This document shows, in pieces, positions 19,750-29,315 of a stretch of 29,468 nt of DNA; position 1 is the first letter of the stretch, and every line of letters begins with the position of its first letter. The notes under the pieces were generated by a model that was given only the letters and a program-made list of their open reading frames with translations, did not search any database and had not been told where the DNA came from. A program made the position numbers and the translations under genes. This stretch comes from a virus: positions 1 through 29,468 of the IMG/VR virus record IMGVR_UViG_3300020183_000344, one strand, 5' to 3'.

Positions 19750-22700
19750 TTACCTCTTCACCATTGCAAGGTATTCCAGCGGAGATTTGCTTGCTGGCGG
19801 GATCTTCTTTAATGAACCTCCACGCTTATGAGCGCGGATCTGTTCTCTCATCTTATCTAGCAACTTAGCTCCGGCCTTGTTAGATCCGTTTCCAAGAGCG
19901 GCAACCGTCTCTGCATCGAACACATACTCCCCGTCTGCAAGCATCGCCGGGATGTCGTCTGATTGCCCATCCCCCGGGCCTTGTACATATGCCCCCTGAC
20001 GATAATCCGTTCTTGGCTTACCGGCATAGTGTACGACTGGAAGCCCTCCGGAGGCCATCAGAGGAGTCATTAAACCCCCTTGGGCTGCCATCTGGTCTTC
20101 TTCATCCAAACCAAGAACGCTAGCAACTTCGCTAGGTTGACCATAACTGAAGTACGGCATGGTTCTCTCTTCCGGTTTTGTTTCTTGTTCAGGTTGCAGC
20201 AACCCAATCTGTTTCTGGAAAGCAGCCAGAGGGCTGACAAACTCGTCACTAGCCTCTCCGGTCGTCAAAGCTCTCAAAGGAGACAAAGGTGTAGATGTAG
20301 ATCCTAAACTCCCTAAACCTCCTAAAATCCCCGCTCCAGCGGCTCCGCCAAGCATCGAAGTGCCGAGATTGAGAAGTGTCACCTTTCTACTGGCTTCTTC
20401 GGCTTGTTTCTTAGCTTCCCCCTGATACGACTCAATAACGGAATACACTCCTGTAGCGGGCTTGGATTCATCTTCCGGGGTGTTGGGATTATCAGCAACG
20501 CTAGGAGACCCTACAGCCCCGGATATGGCGTTAGTTACGTCCGTAGGCGAGGCAGCGGCGGGGAGGTTTGATAGAGCAATATTGATAGCTGCCTTAACGT
20601 CATTGATGCCTAGCCCGGGGTTCTCAGTCATTACCGTCTGGACGATCCCTCGAACATTTTCTTGAGACAGCCCAGCAGGAAACTTAATTCCTGAAATTGC
20701 ATCAGTTAATTGAGTCCCAGTAACAAACCCCTTAGTGGCTTTGTCAACAGCGTCCGTTATGTCTTGAGCAGTAGGAGACTTCGGCAAAGTTCCAATCGCA
20801 GTGTTAACCGCATTTTGGATATCCGTTGCAGTAGGGCCGCCCGGGATCTTAGAAATAGCATCTCCGACGATTCTCTTAACATCCGCCTCAGACAATCCGG
20901 GGTTCGCTAACAAGGCGTTGTTAACAATCCTCGTTATGTCTTGCTCAGTTAACTGGCTTCCCGACGGCTGTGTAACCACGGGCGTTCCTGTTGTGTCTGT
21001 TGCCTTCACAGACGTATCCGTGACTGGTTTTGTGTCAGACACGTCGCCAGAAGGTGTAGTTGTATCTACCGGCTTTGCCGCATCGTCAGCTTTATTTGTC
21101 ACTTGTGTCGTAGAAATGACAGGCTTTAATACCGTAGCATCCCCCGACAAAAGGTCTCCACCAGAAGGCGCTACTGACGGCAGCGACGTTGCAGGAACCA
21201 AAGAAGAAACTGGCGGGTTAGTAACAGGCGGCCCAGCTACTTCAGTTGATCCGCTTGGCTTCCCCGTCGCCGCTTGATTTGCTCCAGTTGCAGACTGAAT
21301 AAGATCTGCGGGCAGTGCGTCAGACCTACCTAATTGTTTTTTCAACGCCGCAAGTGCGTCAGCGAGAGCTTTTTCTAAAGCCTCTTGTGCTGCGGATTTC
21401 GCAGGCGTATCCGCTGCCTTTTCTTGAACGGTAGCCGCTTGATCAACAGGCTTTACGTCTGAAGGCGGAAGTTTTATAGGCTGCTTAGTGTCTACTACTT
21501 CAACACGTTCCGGAATTTTAACTTCAGGTGTTGTTTCGGGAGCTGCAACTTTTGCAGGTTCTTTCTTATCTTCTGCTGGAACCTTCAAAGCCTCTGCAGA
21601 TTGAGCCGCATCCGCCGCAGCAATTCTCAACTGAATCTCATCCTGAATGTCTTTAGGAAGACTCACAAGGTCAATAATGACTCCTGAGTCATTGTCCATG
21701 ACCTTTTGACGACCATCGGCAAACAAGAACAAACTGAACCCGTTGTTCATGTCATAAGTCGTCGTTCCCGTTCCTGTATCAAAAGCCGCTATAGAGAACG
21801 GAACAAACCCTCCCGCCGCGCCGGAGCCTTGACCGAAGATCGTAGAGCCTCCAGTATCAGGAGGAGTAGTAGATGTACCTACGCTGACAAGACCCGCCGT
21901 CTGATCGGTTCCGGTTTGCGTAACATCTCCGGTTTTTGGCCCCGTAGACTCCCCAATGTCGGTCGGCTTAACCGCATTCCCGCGGAGCATTTCTCTAAAA
22001 TCAGGATTGGTTGCTTGCGCGTTTACTAAGGTCTCTTCAATGATGTCGTCAGAGATACCGGCATCACGCATTCGGTTGACAATAGCCTGCAACCCTTCCA
22101 GCTCTGGAAGCAGAAAAACTTGCGTCCTACCCGGCTGCAAAGCTCTTGCAAATCTATCAATACCTGAATCAGACACATCAGAAACAATCTGTCCAGACGA
22201 AGCAAGTTGACTGACAGGCTTAGTCGTTCCGCCAACAATCTTTTCTGATTCTTCTTGGATAAGATCAGCTAAAGACGAACCCCCAGCAACGGTATCCCGT
22301 CGCATAGGGACTTCCCCCGGAATAGAACCCGGAGCTAACTCTCTTGCTGGCTTAGTAGGATCAGTAAGTAGCTCCTCTCTCCTGATCGGAGGGCCAACGT
22401 CACTGACAATCCCTTGTTGGGGGTCTAACGTAGGGATTCTTGGAGGCAGGGCAGGCGGGCCTTCCATAGGGCTACTAGTCGGCAACCCAGTAGTCCGATC
22501 CACGCCAAACGAACGAATTACAGAAGGGGCAAAAACTACTTCCCCGGTGAGAGGATCAACTTGTAATTGTTGAGGGGAGCGAACACTTGTCAGGCCCGGA
22601 GACGGCAAAAACCCTACATCTCCGATCATCGGCTGAACATCAAAATTAGGTTGATATCCAAAGTCACTAGGTTGAGCAGGAGGGGTGGGTTCACTAACTG

Positions 22701-24105
22701 CTCCAAAGTCTTCAGGCTGTGCAGCAGTCGGTTGTTTTAAAGTCGCCGCAAAGTCTGACTGAGCCTGTGTAACAGCCCTTTTTATCAACTCTTGATCTAC
22801 AGGCTGACCAGACAGCATCGAACTAATAGTTGTCGTAACTAAAGCCTGCTGTCCGGGGGTGAGGTCAAAGAACTTCTTCCCATCAACATTGAACTGCGAC
22901 GCTCCGTAAGTCACCGCTCCTTGTAAGGTCGCATTAGTGATCTTATCGCTGAGGTTCCCCGGAGTGTCTAAGGCAGCCTGAACCGCATTTATGATTGATT
23001 CTCTTGCCCTCGGGTCTTTGATGTCACTAAAGCCCGGTATGCTGTTCGTGACTAGATTTAGCGACTCTCCGGCAGCAGCACTCAGGCCAGCAGTAGCAAC
23101 GTCTTGTCCAAGGATCGCCGCTCTAGTCATTGCTCCGCCGATGGACTCCGCGAACTTCTTGCCCATCGGAGAATCAAAGATCTCCTTAGCAGTTCCTCCA
23201 ATAAGATCTCTTACCTGCGCCCCTAGGTAAGATCCGGCAGTCGCCATGACGCCTTGTTTAATGTCGCCCGTTAAGACGCTTGTCAGCACCCCAGAGCCAA
23301 TAGCTCCAAGCGCAGCAGCAGACATCCCTTGAGCAGTAGCCGTGCCTAATGCAGCCTCAACTACAAACGTTCCAATAGCTTGACCAATACCGGGGACGGC
23401 AAGAGATGCAATCGCTACAAAAGGCGCAATGTCTTTAACATCAAAGTCCGAACTTGAAGGGCCGGGGGTCGTATAAAAGACAGGAAGCCCGTCAACCATC
23501 GAGATGTTCAGAGAAGTATTCTTCCCCGCAAACGTCCCGCCAAAAGTGTATTGATTAGCATCAGGAGCAATCGTATTAACAGCGTAGTAATACTGAGCAT
23601 CATCTCCTTGCTTTAGAGGCTGACCAGTACGCTTGTTGTAAATCTGTTTGCCTGTAACTGCGCCATCTTCTTGGATAGGACGTTCGCCTATTTCACTAAG
23701 ATCTCGAATGCCACTTCTTACAAGCCTGCTAGCCATATAAGACGTCGCAGCATCAATACCACCAATAGCGCCAAGATCCCCGGCGTAATACTTCTCAGTG
23801 CCTAGGTTCTTTCTTTGATTTGCAATCTGCTGGGCAAGTTTGTTCTGGTAATAGTCATCCCCAAGAGACCCAGCAAAGTCTATGTTTGCTTCTTTTGCTC
23901 TTTGAAACAAAGACTCAAGCTGACTCTCCGTCAAAGACGAGTTCTGATATTTAGCAATCTCTTGCCTTAGTCCAAGAATCTCATCTTGAGACGGCTTTCT
24001 GCCAGCGAAGTAAGCCTCTTCTATCCTCTGCGCTACAGGCTTAGGAGGCTGTACCGGCCCAGAGGGCGGCATCGGGCCAAAAGCACCGCCGACAAGATCT
24101 GCCAT
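19750..24105 (-). CDS. Giant internal virion (ejection) protein, 1451 aa
   Basis: GAGGACGTGAC precedes ATG 24105. Domain order: helical start (about 20-140); a globular beta part (about 140-220); a hydrophobic, Gly/Ala-rich region 225-285 able to cross a membrane; long helical and Pro-rich segments; eight degenerate 18-20-aa repeats at about 1053-1196 (see 20516). A conserved C-terminal domain about 1339-1451 has VQGPGDGQSDDIPAMLADGE, YVFDAETVAALG and AGAKLLDKMR, which I know as the closing domain of many phage internal proteins. Probably forms the DNA-ejection conduit. The large region between has no known fold. Confidence 0.75.
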   Translation of the reverse strand: MADLVGGAFGPMPPSGPVQPPKPVAQRIEEAYFAGRKPSQDEILGLRQEIAKYQNSSLTESQLESLFQRAKEANIDFAGSLGDDYYQNKLAQQIANQRKNLGTEKYYAGDLGAIGGIDAATSYMASRLVRSGIRDLSEIGERPIQEDGAVTGKQIYNKRTGQPLKQGDDAQYYYAVNTIAPDANQYTFGGTFAGKNTSLNISMVDGLPVFYTTPGPSSSDFDVKDIAPFVAIASLAVPGIGQAIGTFVVEAALGTATAQGMSAAALGAIGSGVLTSVLTGDIKQGVMATAGSYLGAQVRDLIGGTAKEIFDSPMGKKFAESIGGAMTRAAILGQDVATAGLSAAAGESLNLVTNSIPGFSDIKDPRARESIINAVQAALDTPGNLSDKITNATLQGAVTYGASQFNVDGKKFFDLTPGQQALVTTTISSMLSGQPVDQELIKRAVTQAQSDFAATLKQPTAAQPEDFGAVSEPTPPAQPSDFGYQPNFDVQPMIGDVGFLPSPGLTSVRSPQQLQVDPLTGEVVFAPSVIRSFGVDRTTGLPTSSPMEGPPALPPRIPTLDPQQGIVSDVGPPIRREELLTDPTKPARELAPGSIPGEVPMRRDTVAGGSSLADLIQEESEKIVGGTTKPVSQLASSGQIVSDVSDSGIDRFARALQPGRTQVFLLPELEGLQAIVNRMRDAGISDDIIEETLVNAQATNPDFREMLRGNAVKPTDIGESTGPKTGDVTQTGTDQTAGLVSVGTSTTPPDTGGSTIFGQGSGAAGGFVPFSIAAFDTGTGTTTYDMNNGFSLFLFADGRQKVMDNDSGVIIDLVSLPKDIQDEIQLRIAAADAAQSAEALKVPAEDKKEPAKVAAPETTPEVKIPERVEVVDTKQPIKLPPSDVKPVDQAATVQEKAADTPAKSAAQEALEKALADALAALKKQLGRSDALPADLIQSATGANQAATGKPSGSTEVAGPPVTNPPVSSLVPATSLPSVAPSGGDLLSGDATVLKPVISTTQVTNKADDAAKPVDTTTPSGDVSDTKPVTDTSVKATDTTGTPVVTQPSGSQLTEQDITRIVNNALLANPGLSEADVKRIVGDAISKIPGGPTATDIQNAVNTAIGTLPKSPTAQDITDAVDKATKGFVTGTQLTDAISGIKFPAGLSQENVRGIVQTVMTENPGLGINDVKAAINIALSNLPAAASPTDVTNAISGAVGSPSVADNPNTPEDESKPATGVYSVIESYQGEAKKQAEEASRKVTLLNLGTSMLGGAAGAGILGGLGSLGSTSTPLSPLRALTTGEASDEFVSPLAAFQKQIGLLQPEQETKPEERTMPYFSYGQPSEVASVLGLDEEDQMAAQGGLMTPLMASGGLPVVHYAGKPRTDYRQGAYVQGPGDGQSDDIPAMLADGEYVFDAETVAALGNGSNKAGAKLLDKMREQIRAHKRGGSLKKIPPASKSPLEYLAMVKR
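20516..20949 (-). repeat. Eight-fold 18-20-residue protein repeat
   Basis: Within the 1451-aa protein: units start TEQDITRIVNNAL, EADVKRIVGDAIS, ATDIQNAVNTAIG, AQDITDAVDKATK, TQLTDAISGI, QENVRGIVQTVMT, INDVKAAINIALS and PTDVTNAISGAVG. The shared pattern is xxDVxxAIxxAlxxLP. The DNA has diverged, so only the protein repeat is clear. It looks like a helical solenoid. Confidence 0.7.
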
Positions 24106-24106
24106 G

Positions 24107-24361
24107 TCACGTCCTCGGGTTTACCGCTGATAGAAGAGCAGCAGCCCAATCAAACCAATCATTAAAGTCGTCAGTCTGGGGGATGGCTTCATTACTAAAC
24201 ACATCAATTGCCTTTAATCCATTGCCCCAGATCTTCCAGTCAGTGTTTTCATCAGGAATGGCTAGTTGCTGGGCAGCGTACTGCTCCACCATTAAAGACG
24301 CCCACGACTCAAAAGTATGAAACCTCGGATCATAGACAAGAGGACTCTGCGTACTAGGCAT
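24107..24361 (-). CDS. Hypothetical virion-region protein, 84 aa
   Basis: ATG 24361 overlaps the nozzle-like stop as TGATG. Acidic, Trp-rich protein (FHTFESWASLMVEQYAAQQL, ENTDWKIWGNGL, DFNDWFDWAAALLSAVN). Its place between a tail component and the giant inner protein suggests a small structural or connector protein. No domain recognised. Confidence 0.6.
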   Translation of the reverse strand: MPSTQSPLVYDPRFHTFESWASLMVEQYAAQQLAIPDENTDWKIWGNGLKAIDVFSNEAIPQTDDFNDWFDWAAALLSAVNPRT

Positions 24362-26589
24362 CAGTAACCCCTGACATCACCAAAGGTCGCATCCAAGAGA
24401 ACTCTACCTACCTGATAGTCACCGCCCGCTACGTTAGACACAAACCTCAACCTCAGTTCTCGTCGCTGCTCTTTCATGTCGATCTTATTTGTATCAGCAT
24501 CAAACGTATAAGGCCCGGTCGTCTTGTCTTCACTTTGAGCGTAGGGTCTACCAGTGATGTATAACTCCATACTTTCTTCTAATAGGAAGTCAGGTTCTAC
24601 CCTCTCCAGTCTCAACCATTTGTTGATCCCTTCCATAGCCGGTTGAGAAGGCCCGCCAGAGACTAATCCAAGATCATTGGTCTCGAAGTAACTCTCTATA
24701 GCCTCTACGTTTTGTCCGTCAATCGCGTCTACACCAATTTCATGTTGAAAAATCTGGATACGATTCGGGGGAAGAGAGAACGTAAGTTCTACCGTTCCTG
24801 TTCCTGTAGCCGCTTGGCTCATCTCAATCGCTTGAGCGTAGATAGCGGTCACAGGAATAGAAAAGCCTGAACCTCCACCAAGAAGAGCATCATCGACTTC
24901 TAAAACGTCTCCAATCTGATACGCAGCACCGCGGTTCACGATGGTCACAGAGGTCACTACACCTCCAGCAACCCCTATATTCGCTGTAGCGTTAGCGCCA
25001 GAGCCTGTCGTAAACGGAATGTCCGTATAGGAACCGTTTGTGTATCCAGAACCCGCTGTAATTGATCCTAGCGTCTTGATATTGGAACTAGTGATCGCAA
25101 CAACCGAAGTCCCGGCAGGAATGTTCGATCCTGAAACGACTTGCCTTAACGCTACCTGAACGTTATAGGTATCAAGGAAGATGAACTCGCTTCCGTTGTT
25201 GATCGGCATCTCTTGAGAGAACAGCGCCGTCTGGGGAAGCGTATCCCAGTTAGCCATCACAGGGTAAGCGAACACTTGAGAGAAGTAGCCCGCAGACCTT
25301 CTCGCTCCCAAAGCCTGTCCTGCGTCATACCACGTCTGCTCTCTGACGTTATAAATAATAGCGTCAGTACACTCCGTAGCATCGCCTCTAGGATAGAACC
25401 ACCAAATCTCTCCATATCTAGGAACCTTGGTAACCCAAACTTTTTGCCTCTGGCTGTAGTTAAGGTTATCAAAGAACCAGTTCTGATTCATCGCATTAGG
25501 GATCTCTTTAACCGTTCCGTTATAGAGAAGAAACCTATCAACACCACACCAGTAATAGATCCCATCATACTCAATGACACTCTGACTCGACATGATCGAA
25601 GTCTGAGAGGAAATGATGTCGTATCTCCAAAAGGTAGGAACCGCGAAGTTAGCTGTGCCGGGAACACCTAGACTCGTAGGTGCATAGGACACCCTAATTA
25701 GGGAATCAAGACTCCAGAAAAGCCCTGAAGGTGAGTTAGATCCACCTCGAACCGGAAGTCCTTGAACAATCTTTCCTGTAGCTACGTTGACCTCATTAGC
25801 GTCACTAGAAACCCAGTCGTTCGTATTCCCCGCACCGCAATTCCTGATAAGCCCGTTGTTTCCAAAAACAAATAGATACGGGTGAAGTGAAACAACTCCT
25901 CCGGATACCGATACGTTGTTGTTAAAAGTTGCCGTGACAGTCGCAGACGCAGTAGCATTGTTTGACATCGTTACCGTCGTTCCCACTACCGAAACAACCG
26001 TAGTATTCGCAGGAATACCCGTTCCGGTAATCGTCTGTCCCGATCCAATCAGAGGATTTGAAACCGCCAGCGTAAGAATAGGACTCAGATTAGTAGTCGT
26101 CACAGAATCGGTAAACACCCCAATCTGGCTCATTGAGGTGCCAGTGATGTCTCCAATAAGAACAGGCGTGTTGTTGTCTGAGTCTATAGCTTGTAGATTC
26201 TGTCCCGGGTGAGCGACGATTGTCTGTACTCCCGAGCCTCCAACATCATAGAAGCCATCAAACTGCCAAAGGTTCAACGGAGAAGCGGTAAAGTTAGAAA
26301 GAGAGAACTCTCCAATCCCCGCTCCGACCCCGTTGTCATCAATTGTCAGAACTTCCAGACCGTTGTTGTATCCAGAAAATATAGACGTAAAAGCATTCTG
26401 AGCATTCACCCAAATGCCTCTAGATGACCCAAACATCTGGTCTGAGATGACCCGATATCCAAGCATCTTTCTCGGGCGACCTCTCTGAAACCTTACCCAA
26501 CGTCCATCGTTATAGAACTGCTTATCGAAAACAGTTCCATCCCTTTGGATACCGGGCTTGGTATCTAACGCAAAGACTTTTTGGGTCAT
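24361..26589 (-). CDS. Tail nozzle / P22 gp10-like stabilisation protein
   Basis: 742 aa. The N-terminus FALDTKPGIQRDGTVFDKQF, YNDGRWVRFQRGRPRKMLGY is typical of the phage stabilisation/nozzle family. The following beta-propeller-like repeats show NLWQFDGFYD, YLFVFGNNGLIRNCG, YYWCGVDRFLLYNG and WWFYPRGD. The end is ELRLRFVSNVAGGDYQVGRV. Two insertions lie in loops: residues about 160-225 and about 482-605 (see finding). It would close the tail below the adaptor, which is encoded two genes upstream. Family secure, structure inferred. Confidence 0.8.
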   Translation of the reverse strand: MTQKVFALDTKPGIQRDGTVFDKQFYNDGRWVRFQRGRPRKMLGYRVISDQMFGSSRGIWVNAQNAFTSIFSGYNNGLEVLTIDDNGVGAGIGEFSLSNFTASPLNLWQFDGFYDVGGSGVQTIVAHPGQNLQAIDSDNNTPVLIGDITGTSMSQIGVFTDSVTTTNLSPILTLAVSNPLIGSGQTITGTGIPANTTVVSVVGTTVTMSNNATASATVTATFNNNVSVSGGVVSLHPYLFVFGNNGLIRNCGAGNTNDWVSSDANEVNVATGKIVQGLPVRGGSNSPSGLFWSLDSLIRVSYAPTSLGVPGTANFAVPTFWRYDIISSQTSIMSSQSVIEYDGIYYWCGVDRFLLYNGTVKEIPNAMNQNWFFDNLNYSQRQKVWVTKVPRYGEIWWFYPRGDATECTDAIIYNVREQTWYDAGQALGARRSAGYFSQVFAYPVMANWDTLPQTALFSQEMPINNGSEFIFLDTYNVQVALRQVVSGSNIPAGTSVVAITSSNIKTLGSITAGSGYTNGSYTDIPFTTGSGANATANIGVAGGVVTSVTIVNRGAAYQIGDVLEVDDALLGGGSGFSIPVTAIYAQAIEMSQAATGTGTVELTFSLPPNRIQIFQHEIGVDAIDGQNVEAIESYFETNDLGLVSGGPSQPAMEGINKWLRLERVEPDFLLEESMELYITGRPYAQSEDKTTGPYTFDADTNKIDMKEQRRELRLRFVSNVAGGDYQVGRVLLDATFGDVRGY

Positions 26590-27842
26590 GTGAACAACCC
26601 ACCAGAGATTCCACCAGTAGTGCCGGAACCAAACGTTCCGGTGCCGTTAATCGTCAATCCCGTCGCCGTAAGACCAAATCTCTTAGTTCCCAGTATCGAA
26701 ATACCAAACTCCCCCGAACCGGGCCTATAGATACCTGTATTGGTCTCTGTCGCAAAGTTAAGAGACGGAGCGGCGTTAGTACCATCAACAAGCGAAACGT
26801 TTACCGCACCAGCGGCAATCGTAGAGGCGTTGTAGAGGTTGACCGAGTCGCAAAGTAGAATGACTTGCTGTCCAGCGGGAACCGTCGCAACTGCCGCTCC
26901 TGCGACCCCTGTAGTGAAGGTAATCTGATACCCAGAGCCACCACCATCAGTCTGATTCGTGATGTAGTAGACCTGAATCGTCTCAGGCAAAACAACCGTG
27001 ACGTTGTTCGTAAGAGTCCCGGTGTACTTCTGCACCACATTTGCGGCCTCACTAGCGGTCAGTGTGTAAGAACCCGTCGTGACAGCTTTGGTCAACTGAG
27101 TAAAGTTAAACTGAGTCGATCTTCCCAAACCTATGGTGTACCAAGAAATACCCGACGAAATAATAACCGCAGAGTCAGCAGGCTGCATCGGTAGTGACGC
27201 AGTTCCGTTGATGTTCTGACCGCCAGAAGGGCTGACTGTAAGAGTCCCCGTCCCACCGTTTCTAACGAGCAGGAACCAGTCTTCTCCGACTGTTCCCGCA
27301 TCAGGAAGGGTCAGGGTGCCACTGCCCCCTGTCCAGACGTATGCAGAGGCTCTATCGCTGTCTACAGCCGTATAGTTCGAGGAGAATGTGTTAACAGGGT
27401 AGGCTTGATTGAGGGTCGATCCTATGGCTTTAAGCCCGTATCCCTCAAGGACAGCAGCGTCAGCGTTACTAGTACCGACTCCAAACGCTATCAGCCCCCA
27501 CGTCCCTGCTGTTGTAGCGTTCGTCGTGATGTAAACATACTTCGCATCTCCAGCAGCTATTGTCGTGATGGTGTTGCCATCATAGTCAGCCAGAGTAAAA
27601 GTATTAGCGCCTACGTTCCTGACTAACGAGTCTTCCCCTACAGAGGCTTGATTCGCAGGCGGCATCCGTAGCGTAAGACTTCCAGCGGTCGCCGTGACGT
27701 TCATGATCCTCGCTACATAGTTATTTGTAGCGGTGCCATTGATCGGCCACTCTAGCGTCGTATTTGCAGATAACGTTACAGCACGAAACGAAACGTCCGT
27801 CGGCTGGATGACGTTTCCATAGAAGGGCGAAAGGAAACTCAT
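26586..27842 (-). CDS. Tail fibre / receptor-binding protein
   Basis: 418 aa, beta-rich and low in charge, full of Thr/Gly/Asn (NVTATAGSLTLRMPPANQAS, VSPSGGQNINGTASLPM). The C-terminal ATETNTGIYRPGSGEFGISI and LGTKRFGL match the fibre-tip motif DTNTGIYRP-x-x-x-x-x-I seen in many phage fibres. Linked by ATGA to adaptor and nozzle genes. Likely trimeric and host-binding; no chaperone or depolymerase site seen. Confidence 0.75.
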   Translation of the reverse strand: MSFLSPFYGNVIQPTDVSFRAVTLSANTTLEWPINGTATNNYVARIMNVTATAGSLTLRMPPANQASVGEDSLVRNVGANTFTLADYDGNTITTIAAGDAKYVYITTNATTAGTWGLIAFGVGTSNADAAVLEGYGLKAIGSTLNQAYPVNTFSSNYTAVDSDRASAYVWTGGSGTLTLPDAGTVGEDWFLLVRNGGTGTLTVSPSGGQNINGTASLPMQPADSAVIISSGISWYTIGLGRSTQFNFTQLTKAVTTGSYTLTASEAANVVQKYTGTLTNNVTVVLPETIQVYYITNQTDGGGSGYQITFTTGVAGAAVATVPAGQQVILLCDSVNLYNASTIAAGAVNVSLVDGTNAAPSLNFATETNTGIYRPGSGEFGISILGTKRFGLTATGLTINGTGTFGSGTTGGISGGLFT

Positions 27843-28471
27843 GAATCCCTCACTATCGCTTGACGGTCACCAATACGAGATACGTCTTCAGTTTTAAGAG
27901 TGTTCACAATAGCGGCGTACTGCTGTTGCCACATTGGGATCCTCTCGTCGTTCTTCAGAAAGGGCATCGCTTGTAAGAGAGACCCGTACAAAAGAGCCTG
28001 CGGAGCGTATTGGGTAAACCAGTTAGTCTGATTAGAGGAATCCAAAGGCTGAACCCTCTCGTAATACAAGACCTCATACGCATAGTCATCGTCCGGTGTC
28101 GGAGCAATCAACCAGTGCGTATAGTCGTAATCACAATAAAACAAGGGAACATCTTGCTCCGCTGGATCAGGCCAATACTCTCTGAGGTACTCATACTTCC
28201 TCAGAAGAATAGGGTTCCTCTGTCCACCTACGGTGACGTTCATTGAGACGGTTTTCCTCCAGCGAGCAGGCTTATCAATGATGGCTTCACCCAAAACCAT
28301 CGTGCTCGTGGCTACTGTCAGATTTCCAAGAAACTTCAGATCAGCGGCAAGAACTTGCTCCGCTAGACCGATAAAAGTAGGAATCTTTTCAACCGTGACC
28401 GTGTCTGTTCTCTCTAGATACTTCTCAATATCTGAGGCCAGATTGTCATAGGTCATCATGTAAGCAGGCAT
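27839..28471 (-). CDS. SU10-type head-tail adaptor protein
   Basis: 210 aa from ATG 28471 (the GTG pair before it is not needed; the stop of the DUF5872 gene overlaps as TGATG). TYDNLASDIEKYLERTDTVT, IPTFIGLAEQVLAADLK, LLRKYEYLREYWPDPAEQD and YCDYDYTHWLIAPTP match the adaptor of the SU10-like podoviruses. It should sit under the portal and hold the nozzle and fibres, whose genes follow directly. Confidence 0.85.
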   Translation of the reverse strand: MPAYMMTYDNLASDIEKYLERTDTVTVEKIPTFIGLAEQVLAADLKFLGNLTVATSTMVLGEAIIDKPARWRKTVSMNVTVGGQRNPILLRKYEYLREYWPDPAEQDVPLFYCDYDYTHWLIAPTPDDDYAYEVLYYERVQPLDSSNQTNWFTQYAPQALLYGSLLQAMPFLKNDERIPMWQQQYAAIVNTLKTEDVSRIGDRQAIVRDS

Positions 28472-28863
28472 CACCACACCTTTTTCTTAATAGACTCAGG
28501 CTGCGGGACATACTGTTTACCCTGCCGCATCCCTTCGCGCTTTGCTCGCGTTGTAGCGGCATACTCCGAAGCGGTTAGCTTCTGTCGTGCTGCTTTGGGA
28601 AGATACCTCTCACCCGTAGCCTTAGAACCCTGCGTAGATGGCTTTCCAGATCGTGTACCCCAATCTTCTCTAGTCCATCTAGATAACGAATTGTCCGCCT
28701 TTTTCGGGCCTTTGTAACCGCCTCCAGAAGATTTGTACTTCTGAGTAGCTAACTGTGCCTTTCTCGCTGACCATTGCCCCGGACTACCGCCTTTTCCGGA
28801 AGCCTTGACCTGAGAAACAATTCTCTTCCACTTCTCGGGATTAGACTTAACGGCGGAGGTCAT
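28471..28863 (-). CDS. DUF5872 protein
   Basis: 130 aa, strongly basic. SNPEKWKRIVSQVKASGKGG, SPGQWSARKAQLATQKYKSS, NSLSRWTREDWGTRSGKPS and YLPKAARQKLTASEYAATT match DUF5872, known also from large DNA viruses. The many Lys/Arg suggest DNA or capsid-internal binding. ATGA joint with the previous gene. No function known. Confidence 0.75.
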   Translation of the reverse strand: MTSAVKSNPEKWKRIVSQVKASGKGGSPGQWSARKAQLATQKYKSSGGGYKGPKKADNSLSRWTREDWGTRSGKPSTQGSKATGERYLPKAARQKLTASEYAATTRAKREGMRQGKQYVPQPESIKKKVW

Positions 28864-29081
28864 TTGTCTACCTTGTTGTCCAACTTATCAAAGATCCTAG
28901 CTAACATACCCTTAATGTCTTGTATGTCCGTTCTGTAGTCGTCTCTAGTGACATACTGAAGAGGCAGGTCAGAAATCCGATCTTCAATACGAATAATTGA
29001 GCGCGAAAGGGAGTTAAGAATCCAACCCCCAAACGCGCCAGCAACACCAAAACCGATGTTGATTAGGATCTGTGGATCCAT
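28860..29081 (-). CDS. Small membrane protein, holin-like candidate
   Basis: 73 aa from ATG 29081 (GGAG 6 bases upstream). One transmembrane helix at about residues 5-25 (ILINIGFGVAGAFGGWIL), then a charged, helical tail (RIEDRISDLPLQY, DIQDIKGMLARIFDKLDNKV). The pattern resembles XhlA-like and related phage membrane proteins. Close to the lysozyme, so a lysis role is likely, but a virion role is possible. Confidence 0.65.
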   Translation of the reverse strand: MDPQILINIGFGVAGAFGGWILNSLSRSIIRIEDRISDLPLQYVTRDDYRTDIQDIKGMLARIFDKLDNKVDK

Positions 29082-29143
29082 CAAAAACTCCACCAAGTTT
29101 TTGGTTTGACCTTCGTTATGGCTTTGTGAACCCACAGTTCCAT
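29081..29143 (-). CDS. 20-aa peptide in the lysis region
   Basis: Frame from ATG 29143 to TGA 29081 with CGGAG 5 bases upstream and a TGATG overlap with the next gene. Peptide MELWVHKAITKVKPKTWWSF, basic and amphipathic. The joints favour a real gene. Function unknown. Confidence 0.45.
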   Translation of the reverse strand: MELWVHKAITKVKPKTWWSF

Positions 29144-29145
29144 AA

Positions 29146-29283
29146 TCACTCCGCCGGTTTCTCTTCCGGTGTGGCCGCTTGTTGAACGCCTGCAATCAAG
29201 TTAGCGACCTCAACATAAGGACGACTACCCAGATAGTTCAGGATGGCGTTGATGAGACTTACAGGTACATTAATCGTTTCCAT
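29146..29283 (-). CDS. Conserved small phage protein, 45 aa
   Basis: A frame below the usual length cut-off. ATG 29283 with CGGAG 6 bases upstream. METINVPVSLINAILNYLGS, RPYVEVANLIAGVQ is a small conserved type I know from other phages, next to the lysozyme. Two amphipathic helices; function unknown. Confidence 0.7.
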   Translation of the reverse strand: METINVPVSLINAILNYLGSRPYVEVANLIAGVQQAATPEEKPAE

Positions 29284-29315
29284 TCGACTCTCCGTTATAG
29301 GGAACATCCCCGGTG

